Below, in pieces: positions 1 to 5,139 of a DNA stretch of 9,868 bases. Both the position numbers and the translations under genes were made by a program. Below the pieces are notes generated by a model that saw only the letters and a program-made list of their open reading frames with translations, did no database searches and had not been told where the DNA came from. Origin of the DNA: Methanobacteriota archaeon (GTDB lineage: Archaea > Halobacteriota > Methanosarcinia > Methanosarcinales > Methanoperedenaceae); contig JAHIFK010000261.1 in NCBI GenBank assembly GCA_018900975.1, positions 1-9,868 on the forward strand. Reading direction: 5' to 3'. How positions within the stretch are numbered: position 1 is the stretch's first letter; every line of letters begins with the position of its first letter.

Positions 1-586
1 CTTTTACATCCTTCATCTGTCGAAGCGCATCGATGAGCATGACGCAACCCGCGCGGTTGTCAAAGGCTTTCCCTGTGACCCTGTCGTTGCCAAGTGATTT
101 GAATTCAGCATCCGAAGTAACCGGAGTTCCTGTCTTCACTCCTATTTTATCGGCATCCTCCTTGCTCGCTGCTCCGAAGTCGATGAACATATCGTCTGCT
201 TTTACCACCTTGTTCTTGTCCTCCTCTTTCATTGCATGAGGCGGCTTTGAACCAAGCACTCCATAAACCGGTCCGTTCTCAGTATGCAGTATCATCCTCT
301 GGTTAAGCAGCGTCTGGTCGAACCAACCGCCAGTTTTTGTGAACCGTGCAAAGCCCTTGTCGTCCACGTATTTTACCATGAGACCGATCTCATCCATATG
401 CGCCGCGAGCATTACTACAGGTGAACCGCCTTTCTTCGTGGCTATGAGGTTACCCATCCTGTCGGTATTTATCTCATCAACATATGGTTTTACTTCTTCT
501 TCTATGATCTGCCTGACGTTTCCTTCGTATCCTGAAACGCCGTGCGCGTTGGAAAATTTTTCTAACAGGGTTTTGATGTCGGTCAT
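1..586 (-). CDS. M42 family metallo-aminopeptidase (glutamyl aminopeptidase/endoglucanase-like), 3' part missing
   Basis: The first 195 codons are in the window; the reading frame runs off the left edge. M42 enzymes are cytosolic, two-metal aminopeptidases that form tetrahedral (TET) 12-mers and trim peptides left by the proteasome. Visible hallmarks are an N-terminal HGVSGYEG stretch (residues 15-22), the first metal-ligand motif AAHMDEIG (His63, Asp65) and the bridging-Asp motif AFDNRAG (Asp176). The later catalytic Glu pair and the remaining metal ligands would lie outside the window. Family length is about 350 residues, so a little over half is present. The ATG at 586-584 fits the family's usual N-terminus and follows a weak purine-rich stretch. 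A TATA-like box at 648-654 lies on its strand. It is divergent from the vapBC pair. Family assignment is firm; substrate is not known. Confidence 0.93.
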   Translation of the reverse strand, partial: MTDIKTLLEKFSNAHGVSGYEGNVRQIIEEEVKPYVDEINTDRMGNLIATKKGGSPVVMLAAHMDEIGLMVKYVDDKGFARFTKTGGWFDQTLLNQRMILHTENGPVYGVLGSKPPHAMKEEDKNKVVKADDMFIDFGAASKEDADKIGVKTGTPVTSDAEFKSLGNDRVTGKAFDNRAGCVMLIDALRQMKDVK

Positions 587-647
587 GATGCTTTCACTCT
601 CGGAGTTTAATGGTAAGGGGGAGTAATTAAGGTATTGGAATAAGAGG

Positions 648-654
648 TTTTATA
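648..654 (-). promoter_or_regulatory. TATA-like box for the M42 peptidase
   Basis: On the minus strand this reads TATAAAA. About 26 bases further the transcript would begin near 622-628, giving a leader of about 40 bases before the ATG at 586. It is placed by eye on archaeal TATA/TSS spacing; other AT-rich words nearby (660-670) could serve. Confidence 0.4.
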
Positions 655-730
655 GTAGGTTATAATTAGATTTTTTTCACATTTAAATCAAAAATTGTAA
701 AACCCCTAATAAATATGATTTTCGTGCAAA

Positions 731-762
731 AACATTAAATCGTATAACGTTATACGTATAAC
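731..762 (+). promoter_or_regulatory. vapBC promoter with a triple heptamer operator
   Basis: An AT-rich TATA-like box (ACATTAAAT, about 732-740) is followed directly by three abutting heptamers: GTATAAC (742-748), its inverse GTTATAC (749-755), and GTATAAC again (756-762). The first two form a 16-bp perfect palindrome at 741-756. The ATG starts at 764, so the array fills the space between TATA box and start codon. With usual archaeal spacing, transcription would begin at or next to the ATG, giving a leaderless mRNA. That fits the absence of a Shine-Dalgarno sequence. AbrB-type antitoxins commonly repress their own operon through palindromes like this; the role here is inferred. Confidence 0.65.
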
Positions 763-763
763 C

Positions 764-1000
764 ATGACCGAAGTTAAAGTCCACGAAAAATACCTCGTCG
801 TCATCCCAAAAGACGTGCGCGAAGCGCTGGGGATAAAGATAGGCGAGAAGGTGGAATTCGTTGTTGAGAAAGGAAGGGCAATGCTATACCCACACAGGGG
901 AAGCGCTGCCTCTGTTAAGAGGGTTCACGGGATAATCAGGCATAAAGGCACGATAGACGAAGGCATAGAAGAAGGATACAGGGTTATGGGGGACGAATGA
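764..1000 (+). CDS. vapB: AbrB/MazE-type (SpoVT-AbrB fold) antitoxin of a VapBC pair
   Basis: This is a 78-residue protein. Residues about 3-46 match the swapped-hairpin AbrB fold: a first strand VKVHEKYLVVIPKDVREALG, then KIGEKVEFVVEKGRAMLYP. The PKDVREALGI turn and the K(I)GEKVEFVVE second hairpin are characteristic. The C-terminal tail (about 47-78, HGIIRHKGTIDEGIEEGYRV) is the part that in this family wraps around and blocks the toxin. The gene ends in an ATGA overlap with the PIN-domain toxin, the usual arrangement giving coupled translation of antitoxin first. The antitoxin dimer probably binds the heptamer array directly upstream. The ATG at 764 is the only start that keeps the full hairpin. 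It has no Shine-Dalgarno sequence and is likely leaderless. Confidence 0.92.
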   Translation: MTEVKVHEKYLVVIPKDVREALGIKIGEKVEFVVEKGRAMLYPHRGSAASVKRVHGIIRHKGTIDEGIEEGYRVMGDE

Positions 1001-1398
1001 AGTACGTAGATGCCAACATATTCATTGCCAACCTCATAGCTGATAACAGGCTGGGTGAAGTTGCAAAAAAGTATCTCGAATCCGTTGCTGCCGGAAAGGA
1101 GGCTGCATCGACCTCTGTCCATACGATGATAGAGATTTACGCTTTTCTAAAGGGCAAAAGGCTCTCGGAACAGAAGATCGCGCAGATACTGAAAGAAATC
1201 ACCCTGCACGGCGTAGCGCTTCTGCCTTTTGAGCCTGAATTTTTCATAGAGGCGCTTCCCATGGTGAAGAAGGGGTGGAAGCTGGGCGACGCTATACATT
1301 ATGTAACGATGAAAAAGCATAATATACGTGATATCGTTACTGATGACGGGCATTTCAATAACGTGGATGGTATAACAAGGACGGATCTTCTTCTTTAA
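997..1398 (+). CDS. vapC: PIN-domain ribonuclease toxin (VapC family)
   Basis: This 133-residue protein has the complete acidic active site expected of a PIN ribonuclease: Asp5 in YVDANIFI, Glu46 in MIEIYAF, Asp98 in LGDAIHYVTM and Asp116 (with Asp117) in IVTDDGHF. The length is normal for VapC. PIN toxins of this kind are Mg-dependent endonucleases that cut tRNA or rRNA when the antitoxin is lost; which RNA this one cuts cannot be told. Its ATG overlaps the antitoxin stop (ATGA at 997-1000), so it is translated by coupling. An internal AAGGGCAAAAGG stretch was not used as a start because the N-terminal Asp5 would be lost. All catalytic residues are present and there is no frameshift, so the module looks functional. 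Confidence 0.94.
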   Translation: MKYVDANIFIANLIADNRLGEVAKKYLESVAAGKEAASTSVHTMIEIYAFLKGKRLSEQKIAQILKEITLHGVALLPFEPEFFIEALPMVKKGWKLGDAIHYVTMKKHNIRDIVTDDGHFNNVDGITRTDLLL

Positions 1399-1443
1399 TT
1401 GATTTCATTTGTTACATGTGTTTAAGGTAAAGTTCGGGAAAAG

Positions 1444-1454
1444 CAATATAAATA
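1444..1454 (+). promoter_or_regulatory. Strong TATA-like box in front of a non-coding region
   Basis: The sequence AATATAAATA follows a purine-rich stretch (CGGGAAAAGC) that could act as a BRE. It sits about 25 bases before the left arm of the 1468-1530 inverted repeat, which is the expected distance to a start site. No ATG-initiated reading frame of meaningful size follows on this strand. Confidence 0.5.
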
Positions 1455-1467
1455 CGGAAAATAAATA

Positions 1468-1568
1468 ACCTTTGCAGGAAAGAAAAAAAATAGGTGGGTT
1501 GGGGAGTGGTGGTATCTTCTCTGCAAAGGTCAATATCACAATTTATCCTGATAATATAAAGACTTTTT
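1468..1568 (+). ncRNA. Candidate small non-coding RNA with a long stem and G-rich loop
   Basis: ACCTTTGCAG (1468-1477) is the perfect reverse complement of CTGCAAAGGT (1521-1530). After a G-T pair and one mismatch, the stem continues with AAGA (1480-1483) against TCTT (1515-1518). The enclosed loop holds G tracts at 1493-1494, 1496-1498, 1501-1504, 1508-1509 and 1511-1512, enough for a two-layer G-quadruplex. A TATA-like box lies the right distance upstream, and a run of five T (1564-1568) could end transcription. The stretch contains no ATG on this strand. I see no C/D, H/ACA, SRP, RNase P or tRNA signature. That it is transcribed is inferred; it could instead be a structural repeat or a leftover of a mobile element. 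Confidence 0.4.
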
Positions 1569-1590
1569 GAGAACGAGCAATGACGTTTAT

Positions 1591-1803
1591 CTACCTTTTG
1601 TTGTTCTCATGCTCACGATTAAACTCATTTAAATCTAATTCCATATTCTTCGAAAGGTAATATAAATCCGTGTATCCATGGCTGTCTTTTGTGATTATTC
1701 CATTTTTCATTAAAACACTGAGATGATGCCTGATAGTTTTATAATCCAAATTCAGGGTTTTAGCCAGTTGATGCGCATTAAAAGACCTGTCAACAAAATA
1801 TTC
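1591..1803 (-). pseudogene. Winged helix-turn-helix (ArsR-like) regulator, C-terminal remnant
   Basis: A minus-strand frame with no suitable start reads a recognisable 70-residue tail. EYFVDRSFNAHQLAKTLN leads into the recognition helix LDYKTIRHHLSVLMKNGII, then a wing (TKDSHGYTDLYYLS) and a charged tail ending NREHENNKR before TAG (1593-1591). This is the second half of a small archaeal winged-helix DNA-binding protein; the first helix and the start are missing. The frame joins the neighbouring PAS remnant around 1795-1805, one frame off. The HTH therefore either lost its own 5' end when PAS sequence was joined to it, or formed the end of a fused gene now frameshifted. No start codon in this frame would give a whole domain. 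Translation is my own by hand. Confidence 0.65.
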
Positions 1804-2231
1804 TCGGTGAGATCTTTCGCCATGCCGAAAACTTCTATCGTCCCGTCATCATTCTTAATGCCCTTCGTCCTTATCTCCACTATTCGATGTTCACCGTTTT
1901 TGCAAACTATCTCAAGTCTTTGGAGAGATCCATCTGAAGATATTATTTCCAATTGCTTCCTCTTTTCAGTGATGTCCCTGCCTATGCCATAAATCATGAT
2001 TTTATCGCCTTGCTGGACAACCCTTCTTCTTATCTCCATGCAATGGTGCATCCCTTTCTTATCGATCACATCAAGGACAAATGCCTCCTTTCCCGGTTCT
2101 CCTCTGATGCGCTTATTCATATCATCCTGAGTGAGTTTAAGGCTCTCAGGACTACACAGTGGATGAAAGATATCTTTTGGAAGAAATCCAACTAACTTTG
2201 AATTGTTATGAAAATCTTGAAAACGTAGAAA
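1752..2231 (-). pseudogene. PAS-domain sensor protein remnant, internally deleted and 5'-truncated
   Basis: The minus-strand frame is open from 2231 to a TGA at 1754-1752. The longest ATG-started part (from 2120) encodes 122 residues but begins in mid-domain. Upstream in-frame sequence still reads as PAS (NNSKLVGFLPKDIFHPLC, before the ATG), with no start codon and a TGA at 2234-2232. Two PAS C-terminal halves follow one another. The first ends with the conserved YGIGRDITEKRKQLE; the second runs SDGSLQRLEIVCKNGEHR to FGMAKDLTE. The roughly 60 residues that should begin the second domain are missing, which suggests an in-frame deletion. No histidine kinase part is present. The frame then runs into the winged-helix remnant in another frame. 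It is probably a decayed archaeal multi-PAS sensor. Confidence 0.65.
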
Positions 2232-2285
2232 TCAATTGTTAGCCACAGCTAATCAAAAATCAGGCTTATATTTATTTCAAACAGA

Positions 2286-2577
2286 TTAAATATAAATCTC
2301 GAAACTATGAGTCGATTTGACTTTAGTCTGTAAATTAGTCAACAGCAATAATTGATAATCAACAAAGTTAAATTTTGCATAAAGCTCTTTACTCTCCTCC
2401 ATTACTCTCCTGACATCAAATTTCACTGTGTTTTGAACCGCCCAGCTTCCACATTTTATTTGCCCAATGATCCAATCGTTCGACTTCGCCTTCTCCATTT
2501 ATGACTGCATCAACAGGTAACGAAATTAACGGTTTAGCTTTCAAACTCAGGTTAAAAATACGTGAATCGTAACTAAT
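2286..2577 (-). pseudogene. Broken gene of unrecognised family, one frameshift and no start
   Basis: Two overlapping minus-strand frames look like one protein split by a frameshift. The 5' frame (2577-2419) reads SYDSRIFNLSLKAKPLISLP, then VDAVINGEGEVERLDHWANK, then MWKLGGSKHSEI before TGA (2418-2416). The 3' frame continues KFDVRRVMEESKELYAKFNF from 2423 and ends IYI at 2286. Joining them near 2419-2425 gives a coherent protein of about 97 residues, HSE followed by KFDVRR. There is no ATG near the beginning, only a TTG near 2550, so the 5' end may also be lost. I do not recognise the family; residue composition and the smooth join are the only evidence that it was coding. The segment from 2286 to 2498 also has its own ATG, but that start would begin out of frame with the likely ancestor. 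Confidence 0.4.
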
Positions 2578-2640
2578 TTATATTTATAGTTTTACATAAA
2601 TAAAATATTAACACCTTAATGTAACGGTCACACTTTTTGG

Positions 2641-2656
2641 AAGGATTTATATCCTT
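2641..2656 (+). promoter_or_regulatory. TATA-like box inside an inverted repeat, OB-fold gene promoter
   Basis: The TATA-like word TTTATAT (2646-2652) is embedded in AAGGAT-TTAT-ATCCTT, a 6-bp inverted repeat (2641-2646 and 2651-2656). Transcription would begin near 2675. GAGG at 2679-2682 then lies 9 bases before the ATG at 2692. A repressor site over the TATA box is possible but unproven. Confidence 0.45.
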
Positions 2657-2691
2657 TATTGAAATGGTGACGAAAAAAGAGGAAACCTTCA

Positions 2692-3054
2692 ATGATGCAA
2701 AAAGAAGAAAAAGTAGTCGTGGTGCTGCTGATAATGGCAGTGCTCTCCCTGATAATCGCGTTTTTCGGTTTCTCATCGCAGCCTGCGGTGTATTCAAAGG
2801 ACTCTAAGCTGGATGAACGCGTGTATGTGGAGGGAACTGTGCTGTCAAAACAAATGACAAAAACTGGAGATCATCTCATCATAACACTCTCGAACCTTGA
2901 TGTCAAGGTGTTCGTGACAAAGGATAATGGAGCAAAAGATGTGTATGATTCTTTAGGAAACGGGGACAAGGTAAGGATCACAGGTAAAGTCCAGGAGTAT
3001 AAGAACGTAAGGGAAATAGTGGTCGGGAGCGCGGGGGATGTGGCGCGGGTGTGA
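2692..3054 (+). CDS. Small membrane-anchored OB-fold protein
   Basis: This 120-residue protein has a single hydrophobic segment at about 7-26 (VVVVLLIMAVLSLIIAFFGF) preceded by charged residues (KEEK). This looks like an uncleaved signal anchor, placing the rest outside the membrane. Residues about 43-118 have the strand pattern of an OB fold: VYVEGTVLSK, HLIITLSNLDVKVFV, GDKVRITGKVQEYKNVREIVV. The fold resembles the nucleic-acid-binding OB (tRNA_anti-like) group. Similar small beta-barrels also occur in exported proteins with other ligands, so the ligand is open. Two adjacent ATGs (2692, 2695) could be used; GAGG at 2679-2682 suits 2692. It stands alone and converges on rtcB. No cysteines or lipobox are seen. 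Confidence 0.72.
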   Translation: MMQKEEKVVVVLLIMAVLSLIIAFFGFSSQPAVYSKDSKLDERVYVEGTVLSKQMTKTGDHLIITLSNLDVKVFVTKDNGAKDVYDSLGNGDKVRITGKVQEYKNVREIVVGSAGDVARV

Positions 3055-3102
3055 ATATTCCCTGTCAGGGTTTATAAAAAAGTATTCATCCAGACGAATG
3101 GA

Positions 3103-3170
3103 ACGCGGATGCCGCGGATACACATGGATAATTTGATTCGCGCGCATCCGCGTCATCAGTGCAATCCGTG
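3103..3170. repeat. GCGGAT word repeat with inverted copies in a convergent junction
   Basis: CGCGGAT occurs at 3104-3110 and 3113-3119 with a 9-base period. Inverted copies lie at 3146-3152 (ATCCGCG) and 3164-3170 (ATCCGTG). ACGCGGATGC (3103-3112) and GCATCCGCGT (3144-3153) are perfect 10-bp arms around a 31-base loop. This is the kind of degenerate word repeat seen scattered between genes in many genomes. It lies between the ends of the OB-fold gene and rtcB, so it could also slow or stop transcription from both sides. Confidence 0.6.
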
Positions 3171-3195
3171 TTCTATATCACGGTTTTTCTCTGAT

Positions 3196-4662
3196 TTATC
3201 CCTTTGCCACTCCCATAGGCAGAAGCCTCACAACTTTTCGCGCGATGCCAAGCTGATGCACGACATCCACGACATCCTCGCTTGACTTGTACACTGCCGG
3301 GGCTTCCTCGGCTATCATCGAAGGCTGGACAGCCCTCACAGATATACCTCTTGCAGCAAGTTCTTTCTGGATATCCTCACCCCGGAACGCCTTTAGCGCA
3401 GCAGACCTGCTTGATACTCTTCCAGACCCATGACATGCGCTCCCGAAAGTGAGTTCCATGGCTTTCTCTGCGCCGTGCAGCACGAAAGACGGCGTACCCA
3501 TGCTCCCCGGGATGAGCACTGGCTGCCCTACGTTCCTGTAAACCGAAGGTACATCCCTGTGACCTGGAGGGAAGGCGCGGGTTGCGCCTTTCCTGTGCAC
3601 GTACACCATCTTTTTTTCCCCATCAATAGTATGCTCTTCAAGTTTTGCCACGTTATGAGCTACATCGTATATCAGGTGCATTCCCAGGTCGTCCATATCT
3701 CGCCCAAAAAACCGCGAGAATGTTTCCCTCACCCAGTGCGTAATGACCTGCCTGTTCGCCCATGCATAATTTGCGCCCGCGGCCATGGCTTTGAAATAAT
3801 TCTGCCCTTCTGTTGATTCAGCAGGAGCGCAGGCAAGCTGCCTGTCAGGAAGTACAATACCGTACTTATGCGTTGCACGTTCCAGTATCTTCAGGTAGTC
3901 GTCGCATATCTGGTGGCCTGCGCCCCTTGATCCGCAGTGTATCATGACCGTGACCTGCCCTTTCTCAAGACCGAATACCTTTGCTGCCTCTTCATCATAA
4001 ATTTCATCCACGCACTGCACTTCAAGGAAATGGTTGCCGCTCCCGAGCGTCCCGAACTGGGGTTTACCCCTTTTTCGAGCTTTATCGCTCACTTTTGACG
4101 GGTCTGCGCTTTTCATGAATCCGTTCTCCTCGCAGTGCTCGATATCCTCTTTCACCCCGTACCCGCTCTCCACAGCCCATTTCGCGCCGTGAAGTAACGC
4201 GTCGTCAAGTTCCTTATCAGATGCGCGTATCTTGCTCTTTGAGCCCACGCCTGAAGGGATCTCATTGAACAGGAGTTCTATGAGGTCTTTCATCCTGGGG
4301 CGCACTTCATCTGCGGTCAGGTTCGTCCTGATTATCCGCACGCCGCAGTTGATATCGTATCCCACTCCCCCTGGACTGAGAATTCCTGTATCCCTGTCAA
4401 AAGCCGCTACCCCGCCGATAGGGAAGCCGTAACCTGAGTGCGCATCAGGCATGGCCATGGAATATTTCTGGATGCCTGGAAGTGTCGCCACGTTTGCTGT
4501 CTGTTCAATCGTCTCATGCTCAAGGTTAGTAAGTAACTTCCCGGAAACGAACAACCTCCCCGGCACCCTCATCCCCTGTTTGTAGGTCATGGGAATATCC
4601 CAGGTGTAATCATTGACTTTTGTGACGATGCCTGCGGCATCTTTACCTTTTGTTTCTGGCAT
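3196..4662 (-). CDS. rtcB: RNA-splicing ligase RtcB (GTP-dependent 3'-phosphate RNA ligase)
   Basis: RtcB joins a 2',3'-cyclic phosphate or 3'-phosphate RNA end to a 5'-OH using GTP and Mn. In archaea it seals tRNA exon halves after splicing. The 488-residue product is full length with no intein. The Mn and guanylylation residues are all in place: Asp103 and Cys106 in GYDINCGVRI, Asn210 and His211 in GSGNHFLEV, His242 in IHCGSRGAGH, His336 in VAHNVAK. The His that is guanylylated is His411 in GSACHGSGR. These are offset by a constant 7-8 residues from the Pyrococcus horikoshii enzyme as I recall it. The ATG at 4662-4660 follows GGGAG (4673-4669) by 6 bases. An upstream TATA-like stretch lies at 4684-4694. 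The RtcB cofactor archease is not in the window. A winged-helix gene lies 93 bases upstream on the same strand. Confidence 0.98.
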   Translation of the reverse strand: MPETKGKDAAGIVTKVNDYTWDIPMTYKQGMRVPGRLFVSGKLLTNLEHETIEQTANVATLPGIQKYSMAMPDAHSGYGFPIGGVAAFDRDTGILSPGGVGYDINCGVRIIRTNLTADEVRPRMKDLIELLFNEIPSGVGSKSKIRASDKELDDALLHGAKWAVESGYGVKEDIEHCEENGFMKSADPSKVSDKARKRGKPQFGTLGSGNHFLEVQCVDEIYDEEAAKVFGLEKGQVTVMIHCGSRGAGHQICDDYLKILERATHKYGIVLPDRQLACAPAESTEGQNYFKAMAAGANYAWANRQVITHWVRETFSRFFGRDMDDLGMHLIYDVAHNVAKLEEHTIDGEKKMVYVHRKGATRAFPPGHRDVPSVYRNVGQPVLIPGSMGTPSFVLHGAEKAMELTFGSACHGSGRVSSRSAALKAFRGEDIQKELAARGISVRAVQPSMIAEEAPAVYKSSEDVVDVVHQLGIARKVVRLLPMGVAKG

Positions 4663-4668
4663 GATGAT

Positions 4669-4694
4669 CTCCCGATAATCGTGATATTTATAAC
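4669..4694 (-). promoter_or_regulatory. rtcB ribosome-binding site and TATA-like element
   Basis: On the minus strand, GTTATAAATATC (about 4683-4694) is a good TATA-like word and GGGAG (4673-4669) is a clear Shine-Dalgarno site 6 bases before the ATG. With normal spacing this TATA box would start transcription so close to the ATG that the Shine-Dalgarno would be barely included. A second AT-rich stretch at 4708-4722 may be the real promoter instead, or the gene may be read through from the upstream regulator. Confidence 0.4.
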
Positions 4695-4755
4695 ATATGG
4701 ATTGTTGTGATTATTAATAACAGATATTGTTAGTAACATTATTAACTTTGATGGC

Positions 4756-5052
4756 TTAGCCAGGTCCAATGCGCTTAATTTCCTCGGTCATGACCTCAAT
4801 TCGTTCAAGCTCATCCTTGAACTCAATGTAAGCATCTTTCGCCGACATGGTAGCTACTGCGCCCTGAGTAGATGGCGCTATCAACCCCTGCTGCTCAAGG
4901 ACGCGAAGAGAGTACCTTACAAGGTGGTCTGGTATACCAGTTTCCAGTGAGAGCTTCATTATTCCGATAGGGCCGCACTCCATCACTTTCTTAAGCACGA
5001 TGATATGCCTCTTTAATAATTCGAGTTCGTGTTGGACCCTTCCTGTCAGCAT
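4756..5052 (-). CDS. Small winged helix-turn-helix transcriptional regulator
   Basis: This is a 98-residue protein. Residues about 10-25 form a first helix. Residues 27-68 hold the winged-helix core: GPIGIMKLSLETGIPDHLVR, the recognition helix (VRYSLRVLEQQGLI), and a short wing (STQGAVATMS). The last 27 residues are a charged helix (EFKDELERIEVMTEEIKRI) that probably dimerises. There is no ligand or metal site. A TATA-like word on its strand at 5083-5093 would give a leader of about 10 bases, so it is likely near-leaderless; no Shine-Dalgarno is seen. It sits between the permease (88 bases upstream) and rtcB (93 bases downstream), all on one strand. It could be autoregulatory or control either neighbour; the sequence does not decide. 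It is unrelated to the bacterial RtcR activator. Confidence 0.8.
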   Translation of the reverse strand: MLTGRVQHELELLKRHIIVLKKVMECGPIGIMKLSLETGIPDHLVRYSLRVLEQQGLIAPSTQGAVATMSAKDAYIEFKDELERIEVMTEEIKRIGPG

Positions 5053-5082
5053 AAATACCTGTCTAGAGTTGTACCTGGGAGC

Positions 5083-5093
5083 TTATTTAACTT
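5083..5093 (-). promoter_or_regulatory. TATA-like box for the winged-helix gene
   Basis: The minus strand reads AGTTAAATAAGC here. Usual spacing puts the transcription start near 5062, ten bases before the ATG at 5052. CAGGTA occurs twice between this box and the ATG on the same strand, spaced about two helical turns, which might be a binding site. Confidence 0.4.
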
Positions 5094-5139
5094 AGCATTA
5101 ATTCAAAGTTCACGCTATATGCGTCAATCCGCCTTCTTT

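Noticed and set aside
1568..1609. TGAGAAC/GTTCTCA inverted repeat
   Set aside because: Only seven pairs around a 28-base loop, partly inside the winged-helix remnant; chance or a leftover terminator cannot be told apart.
3060..3080. CCCTG-T-CAGGG palindrome followed by TTTATAAAAAAG after the OB-fold gene
   Set aside because: The stem can only be three base pairs with a usable loop, and the following tract is not T-rich; too weak to call a terminator.
3430..3816. 128-residue plus-strand open frame
   Set aside because: It is wholly antisense to rtcB, whose catalytic motifs are intact. It has no promoter or ribosome-binding site and an unlikely His/Cys/Pro-rich composition.
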